Of a stretch of 37,328 nucleotides of DNA, positions 30,557-37,317 are shown piece after piece; the stretch's first letter is position 1; every line of letters begins with the position of its first letter. This DNA is from Treponema sp. (lineage in GTDB: Bacteria > Spirochaetota > Spirochaetia > Treponematales > Treponemataceae): positions 1 through 37,328 of the forward strand of contig JAFLSR010000021.1 in NCBI GenBank assembly GCA_022510845.1, in the 5' to 3' direction. Below the pieces are notes generated by a model. The model had not been told where the DNA came from and did not search any database. It saw only the letters and a list, made by a program, of their open reading frames with translations. A program made the position numbers and the translations under genes.

Positions 30557-33169
30557 ATGGTCGAAAATTCATTGTTGTTGAGCCGAGCGAATTCCGCGGT
30601 AATCTCTCGTGACTATGCCCTTGCTTCGAGGCTGTATCAAACTTTGCTCAAAGAAAATCCTGACGACAAAGATTTGCTTGCCCGTTTGGGAAACGTGTAT
30701 ATAAAATCCGGCGATGACGAAAAGGCGCTTCCGGTGTTCCAAAAAATCCGCGAAAAAGATTCCGGCGATTTGGAAGTGCTCCTTACGCTCGGCGGAATTT
30801 ATCGGCGCATAAAAAAATACGATGAATCGGTGGAAGTCCTGAACGAGGCGTTGACGGCAGGCGCGAAGCGCGAACAAGTTTATTACAATTTGGGCTTCAC
30901 GTATAAATTCATGGAACGCTACGAAGACGCGATTGATTGCTTTGAAACCGTCGTGACTTTGAATCCTACCGACGTTCTCGCATACAATCATCTTGGAACG
31001 ATTTACGAAGCCAAAGGCGATTACGCGGCGGCGATTCTGCAATATCAAAAAGGTTTGAAGATTGACCAGAACCATCCGATTCTGCATTTGAATTTGGCGA
31101 AAGCCTACGAGCATTCTGAAAACATCGAAGGCGCGATTCACGAATACGATGCGGCTCTGCGCTACAAGCCGGGTTGGGGCGAAGCCTACGCCGATTACGC
31201 GAGCCTGCTTTTGAAAATTGGGCGCGTGGGCGACGCGCAGGCTCTCGGCGAGCAGGCGATTTCGATAAACGAAAACGACGCGCGTCTTCAAACGATTTTG
31301 GGCGACATCTACATGGCGGAATCGGACTATGAATCCGCCGAAAAAAAATACAGCGACTCAATCAAGATTCTTCCGAATCACGTGCAGACGCTCAAAGGCT
31401 TGGCGACATCGCTTGAGCGTCAGGGAAAAAATGTCAAGGCAATCGAGACAATTCAAAAGGCGCGTTCGATTTCTCCCAATGACGAAAAATTGATAAAGGC
31501 TTCCGCTTCGATAAATTTGAGCGCGCAAAAATTGGTCGAAGCCAGCATGGACATAAAAGAACTTTTCGATATAGACAAAAACGATGTCGAGACCTTGGAC
31601 CTTGCGGGGCAATATTATATTTGCGCCGATGACGAGCAGCGCGCAAAAAAGGCGTACAAAAAAATCGAATCGAGCAATCCCGAATACAAGGCGCATTTGT
31701 CCAACGCATCCTCCCGCTACAAGCAAAAGGGCAATTTGGCAGAAGCGGAAAATTACATCATGAAATACTTGTCAAACAAGCCGAACGATTCGCGCGGGCT
31801 TGTTTCGCTCGCAATAATTGAGGAGGGCTTGGGAAAAGCCGAGGCGGCTTTGGAAAGTTACAAAAAGGCGTTTGCGAGCGACAATACGAATCGCTTGGCG
31901 AAACTTTCCTCCAGTCGCTTGTCCGAAATAGTCAGCACGAAGGAAGCCGTGCTTCAAGAACAAATTCAGAAAGAAGCCGAGCAAGCCGCGCAGGAAAATT
32001 TGCCCGAAGAATTCGACATGGGGCAGGAAGAGGCGGCGGTGCAGGAAGAAGTGCCGGAAGAGAATATTCTCGAAGAAGATGATTTTGATTTTGAGTCGTT
32101 CGGAAAATCGCCGCTCATCGATGACGAAGATTCGGAAGACTTTGATTTCGAATCGCTTGCCAGCAATTTCGAATCGTTCGAAGAAAGCCAGGAAAATCTG
32201 TCCGAGGAAATTGCTCCGAAACTGGAAGTTCCGCAAGAAGAATCGGAAGAAAAAAATCCCGAGCCGAAAGTAGACGCTTCCGCGCTCGCAGAAAAAATGG
32301 CGCAAATGGCAGAAAGCGCGCAAAAGGCCCTTGAAGCGGCTCAAGATGCGCGGCTCAAAGCCCAACAAGAAGAGGCTCTCAGACTTGCCGAAGAAAACGC
32401 GCGGCTTCGTGCGCAGCAGGAGGAGAATGAAAAACTCCGCGCCCAAGAAGAAGCCCGCAGGCTTGCCGAAGAAAATGCTCGGCTACGTGCGCAACAGGAA
32501 GAACTTGCACGCCGCGCCGCGGAGGAAGCGGCAAAAAAACTCGAAGAGGAAAAAGAAGCCGCGCGCAAGGCAGCCGAGGAAGCCGAAAAGAAGCTGGCGG
32601 AAGAAAAGGCTGCCGCCGAAGAAGCGGCAAGAAAACTCGAAGAAGAAAAAGCCGCGCTTGAAGAAGCCGCAAAAGAATTGAGGGAAGAAAAAGAAGCCTT
32701 CCGCAAGACTTTGGAAGAAGCCCTGGAAGACGAAGAAACACCTTCCGAAGAGAAGGGAGAAGACGCGTCCAGCCTTGTTCCTGCCGTCGAAAACATCTTG
32801 AAAGATGAGGACGGCATGCGCGATTTTGAAAGCCAGATAAAATTGTTCAAGACCCTGCTTGCTTTGAGCGAATCGCTTCCTTCTGAAAAGAAAAAAGAGT
32901 TCATGCAAAGCCGCGCCCGGGTTTCGCTCGAATATGTGATTGCCACGCTCGAAGGCGAGCCGGGCCTTTTGAAAACTTCGAGCGCGTTGCGAAAATCCGG
33001 TGCGCTCGCAAATGTGGCTTCGGAAGAAGTGCCTGACGCGGATTGCTCTACAGGCGAACTTTTGGAAACAGTCGTGGGCGACATGAAAACGCTTTCGCAG
33101 AATCTTGAGGAAAAGGATTTGTCGATTGCGCTTACAAAGTTGGCTGACGGAATTCTGGAAAAGAACTAA
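30557..33169 (+). CDS. Large TPR protein with acidic and coiled-coil regions
   Basis: 870 residues. About 12 tetratricopeptide repeats cover residues 1-460 (for example YYNLGFTYKFMERYEDAIDC, AYNHLGTIYEAKGDYAAAI). A very acidic segment rich in Glu/Phe follows (about 475-575), then a long Ala/Glu/Lys/Arg coiled coil (about 575-730) with repeated RLAEENARLRAQQEE units, and a C-terminal helical domain. There is no signal peptide, so it is probably cytoplasmic. The ATG has AAGGAGGT upstream. It is probably a scaffold, operon partner of the LamG/FN3 protein. The coiled-coil DNA is internally repetitive and may vary in length between strains. Confidence 0.85.
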   Translation: MVENSLLLSRANSAVISRDYALASRLYQTLLKENPDDKDLLARLGNVYIKSGDDEKALPVFQKIREKDSGDLEVLLTLGGIYRRIKKYDESVEVLNEALTAGAKREQVYYNLGFTYKFMERYEDAIDCFETVVTLNPTDVLAYNHLGTIYEAKGDYAAAILQYQKGLKIDQNHPILHLNLAKAYEHSENIEGAIHEYDAALRYKPGWGEAYADYASLLLKIGRVGDAQALGEQAISINENDARLQTILGDIYMAESDYESAEKKYSDSIKILPNHVQTLKGLATSLERQGKNVKAIETIQKARSISPNDEKLIKASASINLSAQKLVEASMDIKELFDIDKNDVETLDLAGQYYICADDEQRAKKAYKKIESSNPEYKAHLSNASSRYKQKGNLAEAENYIMKYLSNKPNDSRGLVSLAIIEEGLGKAEAALESYKKAFASDNTNRLAKLSSSRLSEIVSTKEAVLQEQIQKEAEQAAQENLPEEFDMGQEEAAVQEEVPEENILEEDDFDFESFGKSPLIDDEDSEDFDFESLASNFESFEESQENLSEEIAPKLEVPQEESEEKNPEPKVDASALAEKMAQMAESAQKALEAAQDARLKAQQEEALRLAEENARLRAQQEENEKLRAQEEARRLAEENARLRAQQEELARRAAEEAAKKLEEEKEAARKAAEEAEKKLAEEKAAAEEAARKLEEEKAALEEAAKELREEKEAFRKTLEEALEDEETPSEEKGEDASSLVPAVENILKDEDGMRDFESQIKLFKTLLALSESLPSEKKKEFMQSRARVSLEYVIATLEGEPGLLKTSSALRKSGALANVASEEVPDADCSTGELLETVVGDMKTLSQNLEEKDLSIALTKLADGILEKN

Positions 33170-33193
33170 AGTTGCATCGGGAGTTGCAAGATG

Positions 33194-33223
33194 AAAAGAT
33201 GCGGGAAACCGCATCTTTTTTTT
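33194..33223 (+). terminator. Rho-independent terminator after the TPR gene
   Basis: AAAAGATGCGG and CCGCATCTTTT flank a GAAA loop and run into a T-tract ending at 33223. It ends the LamG/FN3-TPR operon. Confidence 0.9.
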
Positions 33224-33247
33224 GCGAGCAAGTCAAAAGTCGATAAC

Positions 33248-33266
33248 CAGACCGCAAAGCGGTCTG
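33248..33266. repeat. Hairpin CAGACCGC/GCGGTCTG
   Basis: Perfect 8-bp arms around an AAA loop, immediately before a strong promoter. It could be an operator or an upstream end structure. Confidence 0.5.
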
Positions 33267-33268
33267 AC

Positions 33269-33297
33269 TTGACAAACATAGAAAAATTTTGTATAAA
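33269..33297 (+). promoter_or_regulatory. Strong sigma70-type promoter in the intergenic region
   Basis: -35 TTGACA (33269-33274, perfect consensus), 17-bp spacer, -10 TATAAA (33292-33297). It drives no obvious protein gene of normal size. A very short reading frame and a candidate RNA follow. Confidence 0.75.
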
Positions 33298-33305
33298 CCA
33301 TATAG

Positions 33306-33365
33306 ATGCTTAAAGAAATGAAAAAGATGCAAAGCACGTTCGCATATATGTATAGGGGGGGGTAG
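33306..33365 (+). CDS. Possible leaderless 19-residue micro-ORF
   Basis: ATG at 33306, 8 nt after the -10 box, encoding a short basic, Met-rich peptide of 19 residues that ends at TAG (33363-33365) after a run of eight G. The spacing matches the leaderless starts elsewhere in the window. It could also be a chance frame inside a small RNA. Confidence 0.2.
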   Translation: MLKEMKKMQSTFAYMYRGG

Positions 33366-33407
33366 AGCGACCCCATAATTTTTTCTCACATCAATTTTTA
33401 CTTCACA

Positions 33408-33452
33408 GGCGCGAAAACGCTTGCCGCATTCGGCTAGTTTCGCGCCTTTTTT
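33408..33452 (+). terminator. Terminator with nested hairpin
   Basis: A 9-bp outer stem (33408-33416 with 33438-33446), an inner GCCG/CGGC stem and a run of T ending at 33452. It is the likely 3' end of the transcript from the promoter at 33269. Confidence 0.75.
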
Positions 33453-33560
33453 ATGCCCATTCAGGCTTTTCTTCGCGAGCATTCGCTTTGCTGCCAATCT
33501 TTGTGGCGAAAAATTCGCGGAATTTCAACGATTTTTTTTGTTTTGCACGCACGGCGTTTT

Positions 33561-33690
33561 GGTCGCAGGGCTTTGCCCTGCTTACGAGTTTTGTTTGCTC
33601 GCACTGTTCGCATTTTTGTCCGCGTTGCGGACAAAAAGCACAAAACTCGCGGATGTTTGGCGCAAAAAATTTTTCGCCGACATTTTGCGG
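33561..33690 (+). repeat. Hairpin-rich repeat segment, copy G
   Basis: It contains GCAGGGC-TTT-GCCCTGC (33564-33580) followed by TTACGAGTTTT, as at 24853. It also contains TTTTTGTCCGC-GTT-GCGGACAAAAA (from about 33604) and ACAAAACTCGCG. The layout echoes the dispersed family, but with diverged stems. Confidence 0.5.
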
Positions 33691-33916
33691 GAAGGAATTT
33701 TGTTCGCAAAATTCCTCCAAACGAAAAAATAATGGCAAGAATGCGCGCAAGATTCTTTTCCGCCGTTTCGGGGGAAGGAATTTGGCGCGACAAATTCCTT
33801 GCCGAAGTTTTGCGGGAACGCATTTGTTGCAGCGAATTCGTCCCCACAAAAAAATAATGGCAAAAATGTGCGCAAAGTCCTTTCCCGCAGTTTTGGGCGA
33901 AGGAATTTGTCGCACA
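33677..33916 (+). repeat. Tandem repeat, 125-bp period, about 1.9 copies
   Basis: The unit 33725-33849 (AAAAATAATGGCAA, GCGCAA, TTTTCCGCCGTTT, GAAGGAATTTG) repeats from 33850 to 33916, and its second half resembles the preceding 33677-33724. All reading frames stay open, but no coding signature is seen. It fills the space before the accessory operon. The rest of 33170-33984 is covered by the separate entries. Confidence 0.65.
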
Positions 33917-33984
33917 TTTGGTTTCGACAGGCTCAATCAACAGGGGTTTGTCATAACAATAAAGAAATAAGGAGAACTCAATTT

Positions 33985-34716
33985 ATGGAACAGATTCAGG
34001 CAATTTATTTGGGCGGCATGAACAACGCGGCGCACTTTTTGTTCGTCTCGAACATGGCGGAGAGGGCGGAAAAGGACGCGTCAGTGGCGGAAAAATGCGC
34101 GGAGCAGGTTGCGGCTCTGCGTGCGGCGGTAAAGGCGGAGGACGACAACTTGCAACTTTCCGCCAAGAGCCTCACCACGGACAAGATTGCGGCGGCGGAC
34201 TGCCTTCGCGACCAACTCTACGCGGGCTACAAAAAGGCGGTGAAGAGCTATCTTGGCTTTCCCGTGGAGGACATCGCGGAAGCGGCTGCGATTTTGAGCC
34301 AGCACATCAAGGACTACAAGATAAATCCGAAGGCGCAGATGGACAAGGAGACAGGCTTGCTCGTGAACTTCATTCAGGATTTGGAGGGCAAGTTCAAGGC
34401 TCAGGTGGACGCGCTTTCGCTTGCGGCGTTCGTGGCGCAACTCAAGGCTGCGAACGAGAGCGTGCGGGACCTCACCGCGCAGCGCACGGACGAGCGTTCG
34501 GCAAAGACTGCGGGCGCGCTCAAGACGGCGCGTGGCGTGAGCGACGAGGCGTACAAGGAACTTGTGAACCACGTGAATGCCCGCGCGTTACTGGAGGGCG
34601 AGGCGGCGTACAGCGCGTTCATCGCGTATGCAAATACGGAGATTGAGCACTTCAAGCAGGAAGTGCTCGGAGGCTCGAAGAAGAAAAATTCTTCCGGCGC
34701 GGGAAACGAGGTATGA
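33985..34716 (+). CDS. DUF6261-like helical protein
   Basis: 243 residues, nearly all helical, without a signal peptide or membrane segment. The pattern (an early N.AHF.F segment, LTTDKIAAADCLRDQLYAGYKK, a mid region LVNFIQDLEGKF, AANESVRDLTAQRTDER, and a C-terminal VNARALLEGEAAYSAFIAYANTEI) fits the DUF6261 family, best known from Bacteroidota. Function unknown. The ATG at 33985 has AAGGAGAA upstream. Codons are G+C-rich (GCG, AAG, GAG dominate), unlike the chromosomal neighbours, so recent transfer is likely. It overlaps the next gene by 4 bp (ATGA) and opens the accessory operon. Confidence 0.7.
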   Translation: MEQIQAIYLGGMNNAAHFLFVSNMAERAEKDASVAEKCAEQVAALRAAVKAEDDNLQLSAKSLTTDKIAAADCLRDQLYAGYKKAVKSYLGFPVEDIAEAAAILSQHIKDYKINPKAQMDKETGLLVNFIQDLEGKFKAQVDALSLAAFVAQLKAANESVRDLTAQRTDERSAKTAGALKTARGVSDEAYKELVNHVNARALLEGEAAYSAFIAYANTEIEHFKQEVLGGSKKKNSSGAGNEV

Positions 34717-35168
34717 GCGACAAAAGTAAGAAATGCTGCGCGTTAATGCTGCTCATGTTCCTTTGCATACCGTTTGCCCGCCCTGATGACAAGCCGCCGG
34801 TCGTAGCATTTGTGCCTTTTCATGCGGCAGGCGTTTCGCAGGAAGAGGTGGAATTGTTTTCTGCCATGCTTGCAAAAGAATTTGAGGTAGGCGGCGGCTT
34901 TTCTGTCGTGCAACGCGGCGATGTATCTGCTCTGATTGAAATGGAGCAGGCGGTAAAAATCGCCTCGGAACTGGGGGCGGATTTTATCGTTACCGGCAAG
35001 CTGTTTGCTTTTGGAGATTCGCACGGCGCGTTCATCACGATGTTCGGCGTGAATCCGGCTGTTGCTGTCGTTGCCGCACGGCAGGAAGAAGGCATGGACG
35101 CGCTCATGGCGACAATGCCTGGGCTGTGCGCGGAATTGCTGGAAAGCACGGCGCATAAAAACGAATGA
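34713..35168 (+). CDS. Short CsgG/LpoB-like exported protein
   Basis: 151 residues. A hydrophobic N-terminal signal (LMLLMFLCIPFARP) is followed by a compact alpha/beta domain: VVAFVPFHAAGVSQEEVELF, then FSVVQRGDVSALIE, and ASELGADFIVTGKLFAFG. The same layout is found in the first half of the last complete gene in this window, so the two are paralogues. It resembles the CsgG/LpoB-like periplasmic fold (strand VxxxPF, then D/R-x-x-x-x-x-I, then GAD.IVTG). It is shorter than usual and lacks the linker seen in the paralogue. It is translationally coupled to the preceding gene. Role unknown; it may be anchored to the envelope. Confidence 0.7.
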   Translation: MSDKSKKCCALMLLMFLCIPFARPDDKPPVVAFVPFHAAGVSQEEVELFSAMLAKEFEVGGGFSVVQRGDVSALIEMEQAVKIASELGADFIVTGKLFAFGDSHGAFITMFGVNPAVAVVAARQEEGMDALMATMPGLCAELLESTAHKNE

Positions 35169-35192
35169 GAATTATTTTTGGGAGAAATGAAT

Positions 35193-36377
35193 ATGGGTTC
35201 AAACAGCTATTATTTCGAGCACACAATCAAGCTTGAAAAGAATTCGTATTTGAAACTTTTGGATATGTACTTCAAGCCGCAAACTTTTTTTGATGATGTC
35301 GAGAAAACGCTTGATGAAAGCCAAAAGAAGGAGTTGAACGGTGAGAGCCTGTTCGACAAAATTTTCCCGGAAAAGGCGGAATATTTGGACAACCATAAAA
35401 ACCTAGAGACCAGACGGGCTTTTCTCGCTTGGAACGGCTGGTGCTTCCGCGGTCATAGGGATTCTACATGGAAACTTGAGACGACATTCGAGCGGCTATG
35501 TTACAATAACTTCGGAACAAAAAGTAAAGATTTGTTCGATGTGGAAAAAGGAATGATTCGCGATTTCCGCAGGAGAATACAGCGATATGACCCCACGCTC
35601 GCGAGCATAGACCCGAACGATTTCTATATGCTGCTTGCGAATATGCAGCACTACGGCTGCGCCACCCGATTTCTTGACATGACGTTTTCATTTTTTGTCG
35701 CGCTGTTCTTCGCCTGCGGCTACATTAGGTTTGGAAAAATCGATGAGGGTGAAAATAAAAACAAAAAGAAAAGTGTATCGGGCAACGGAAAGTCAAATTC
35801 AGCAGTTTCTGAAACGTCGGAAAAAAAAGCCAAAGAATTAAAAAAGCAGAAAATAAATACGTTCTCGATTTATTGCTTCAACCGAATGTGGATTGAAAAG
35901 ACATACAAGGACAACCTGCCGTATGGACTTAAGAAACTGTACGATGCCGACAACTTTGGAAAAATGCCGAAAACGCAGGAAGCAGTGTTCAATTTCGTTC
36001 CAAGTCGCAAAGTCGGCATTTCAGACAATAGCGTAAAGGGCATATTCAGGTCGGTCATAAACATGACCCCGTTCTACATGAACGTGCGCTTGGACAGGCA
36101 GAAAGGCACGTTTCTAATACCCACGAATCCATACTGCACATTTGAGGAAAACCTCAAGTCGCTTGTGGAGAAAGACCCAGAGAACGGAAAATTCCGCATA
36201 CTCAAAATAAATGTGGAATATGATGATGATATGCTTTTGTATTATCAGAAGTTTTTGGATGAAATGAATATAAATCATGCCGTGTTGTTCGATGACGTGG
36301 AAAATATGTGTGAGCATATAAACTACAAGACAAGGCTTCCGAATGACGCGCTTATAACGCCAAAAAATGGAAGGTAG
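35193..36377 (+). CDS. FRG-domain protein
   Basis: 394 residues from the ATG at 35193, chosen because GGGAGAA sits about 8 nt upstream; in-frame TTG 35178 and ATG 35187 are less well placed. The FRG domain is recognised from WCFRGHRDSTWKLETTFERL (about 83-102), FRRRIQRYDP and LLANMQHYGCATRFLDMTFS (about 147-166), followed by FVALFFACGYI. A Lys/Ser-rich insertion (about 185-225) interrupts the protein. A second half, with FNFVPSRKVGISDNS and NMTPFYMNVRLDRQKGTFLIP, completes the usual FRG layout. FRG domains have no settled activity; some occur in defence or toxin contexts. It has no signal peptide. It sits between the two CsgG-like genes. Confidence 0.85.
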   Translation: MGSNSYYFEHTIKLEKNSYLKLLDMYFKPQTFFDDVEKTLDESQKKELNGESLFDKIFPEKAEYLDNHKNLETRRAFLAWNGWCFRGHRDSTWKLETTFERLCYNNFGTKSKDLFDVEKGMIRDFRRRIQRYDPTLASIDPNDFYMLLANMQHYGCATRFLDMTFSFFVALFFACGYIRFGKIDEGENKNKKKSVSGNGKSNSAVSETSEKKAKELKKQKINTFSIYCFNRMWIEKTYKDNLPYGLKKLYDADNFGKMPKTQEAVFNFVPSRKVGISDNSVKGIFRSVINMTPFYMNVRLDRQKGTFLIPTNPYCTFEENLKSLVEKDPENGKFRILKINVEYDDDMLLYYQKFLDEMNINHAVLFDDVENMCEHINYKTRLPNDALITPKNGR

Positions 36378-36390
36378 GAGTACAAACAAA

Positions 36391-37239
36391 ATGAAAAAGA
36401 TTTTCTTTGCATTGCTCGCACTTGCGGCTTTTACTGCCGCTTATGCGCAGGAGCAGACGGCACAGAAGACGGTGGCGGTCGTGGTGCCGTTCGATTCAAG
36501 CGGCGTACCGCAGGAAGAGATGGATGTGGTTTACCGTATGTTCCTGTCTGAATTCGTGCGGACTGGAAAATGCACCGTGGTTGACCGGAGCAGCTTTGAC
36601 AAAATCAGGGCGCAGCAGAATTTCCAGCTTTCGGACTGGTCGAACAACGACAAGGTGGCGAAACTCGGAAAGGCTCTGAACGCGAACGTCGTTGTTACAG
36701 GGCAGGCAATGAGATTCAGGGCGCAGGTCATGTTCATTGTTCAAATCCTTGATGTTAATTCCACTGAAATCATCTCATCTTCTGATGAACGTGTGGGTGA
36801 TGTGGACGAACTGTTCAGCAGATTTCCTGCGATGTGTCAGGAACTCACCAAGAATCTTTCCAAGCCGCAGAATGGAGTGGCAGGAAAATATGAAATCGGC
36901 GACATCGGACCAGGCGGTGGCATTGTGTTCTACGTCGAAGGGAACAAGTCCTATGAGGTGAGCGAAATGCTTGGAGTGGCGACATGGGACGGTGCATTTG
37001 GACTGTGCAACAACTACCGTGGTGGCGGGTACGATGACTGGCATTTGCCGACTAAAGACGAACTGAACTTAATTTGGAAAAACTTGCGGAAAGCGAGGAA
37101 GATTTCAGGAGAGGACTGGTACTGGTCGTCGTCGCAGTCCAGTAGTAGCTACGCGTGGGCACAGTGGTTCATTGCCGGCAATCAGATCTCCAAGCTCAAG
37201 GTCGAAAATTTTTGTGTTCGGGCAGTCCGGGCTTTTTAA
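36391..37239 (+). CDS. CsgG/LpoB-like domain fused to DUF1566 lectin-like domain; putative DGR target
   Basis: 282 residues. A signal peptide (MKKIFFALLALAAFTAAYA) leads into a CsgG/LpoB-like domain (about 25-155; VAVVVPFDSSGVPQEEMDVV, CTVVDRSSFDKI, NANVVVTGQAM). The C-terminal DUF1566 domain (about 165-282) runs from GDIGPGGGIVFYVEGN through WHLPTKDELNLIW to DWYWSSSQ and ends in VRAVRAF. DUF1566 is a C-type-lectin-related fold used as a target domain by diversity-generating retroelements. The codons at 37138-37215 fit such a variable region. The ATG has TAGGAG upstream, 13 bp after the FRG stop. It is probably a surface or periplasmic binding protein whose ligand face is diversified (inference). 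Confidence 0.85.
   Translation: MKKIFFALLALAAFTAAYAQEQTAQKTVAVVVPFDSSGVPQEEMDVVYRMFLSEFVRTGKCTVVDRSSFDKIRAQQNFQLSDWSNNDKVAKLGKALNANVVVTGQAMRFRAQVMFIVQILDVNSTEIISSSDERVGDVDELFSRFPAMCQELTKNLSKPQNGVAGKYEIGDIGPGGGIVFYVEGNKSYEVSEMLGVATWDGAFGLCNNYRGGGYDDWHLPTKDELNLIWKNLRKARKISGEDWYWSSSQSSSSYAWAQWFIAGNQISKLKVENFCVRAVRAF
37138..37239 (+). other. Putative DGR variable region and invariant 3' end
   Basis: Codons TCC AGT AGT AGC TAC (37138-37152), ATT GCC (37171-37176), ATC TCC (37186-37191), CTC, GTC, TTT and TGT all end in C or T. Each can arise from AAC or AAT by changing only the two adenines. The framework Ser codons just before are TCG. The last 24 bases (from GTTCGG at 37216) would be the invariant IMH-like segment. 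Confidence 0.6.
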
Positions 37240-37266
37240 CCATTTAACCATTTAACTATTTAACCA
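37236..37266 (+). repeat. Tandem 8-bp repeat (AACCATTT)
   Basis: About four units of AACCATTT or AACTATTT directly after the stop of the DUF1566 gene. A looser A/T-rich array of the same style lies at 27023-27075. Confidence 0.7.
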
Positions 37267-37277
37267 ATTTTAATACT

Positions 37278-37292
37278 CCGCGCGAAGCGCGG
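37278..37292 (+). repeat. G+C hairpin downstream of the variable gene
   Basis: CCGCGC, loop GAA, GCGCGG. A short G+C stem downstream of the variable region is a feature of several DGRs, where it promotes target recognition. It may equally be a common hairpin repeat or a weak attenuator. Confidence 0.55.
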
Positions 37293-37317
37293 TCAAAAAT
37301 TCCAAGGAGGAATCCAA

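Larger units (their letters stand above)
33304..33452 (+). ncRNA. Candidate small RNA, about 150 nt
   Basis: Bounded by the TTGACA/TATAAA promoter and a strong terminator-like structure. Inside is a short G+C stem, GGGGT/ACCCC (33359-33374). The 3' end has GGCGCGAAA (33408-33416) paired with TTTCGCGCC (33438-33446), enclosing a second stem (GCCG/CGGC) and followed by six T residues. I do not recognise a known RNA family. The alternative is a leaderless micro-peptide (see next entry). Confidence 0.4.

Noticed and set aside
33451..33970. Several long open frames on both strands
   Set aside because: All frames are open because of the repeated G+C/A-rich unit; there is no ribosome-binding site, no family match and no codon bias. 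Treated as repeat DNA.
34095..34646. Gly-rich frame inside the DUF6261-like gene
   Set aside because: A frame-shifted shadow caused by G+C-rich third positions of the real gene.
37138..37215. Frameshift or sequencing error in the DUF1566 tail
   Set aside because: The frame is uninterrupted and ends with the conserved VRAVRAF; the unusual codons are explained better by adenine-directed diversification.
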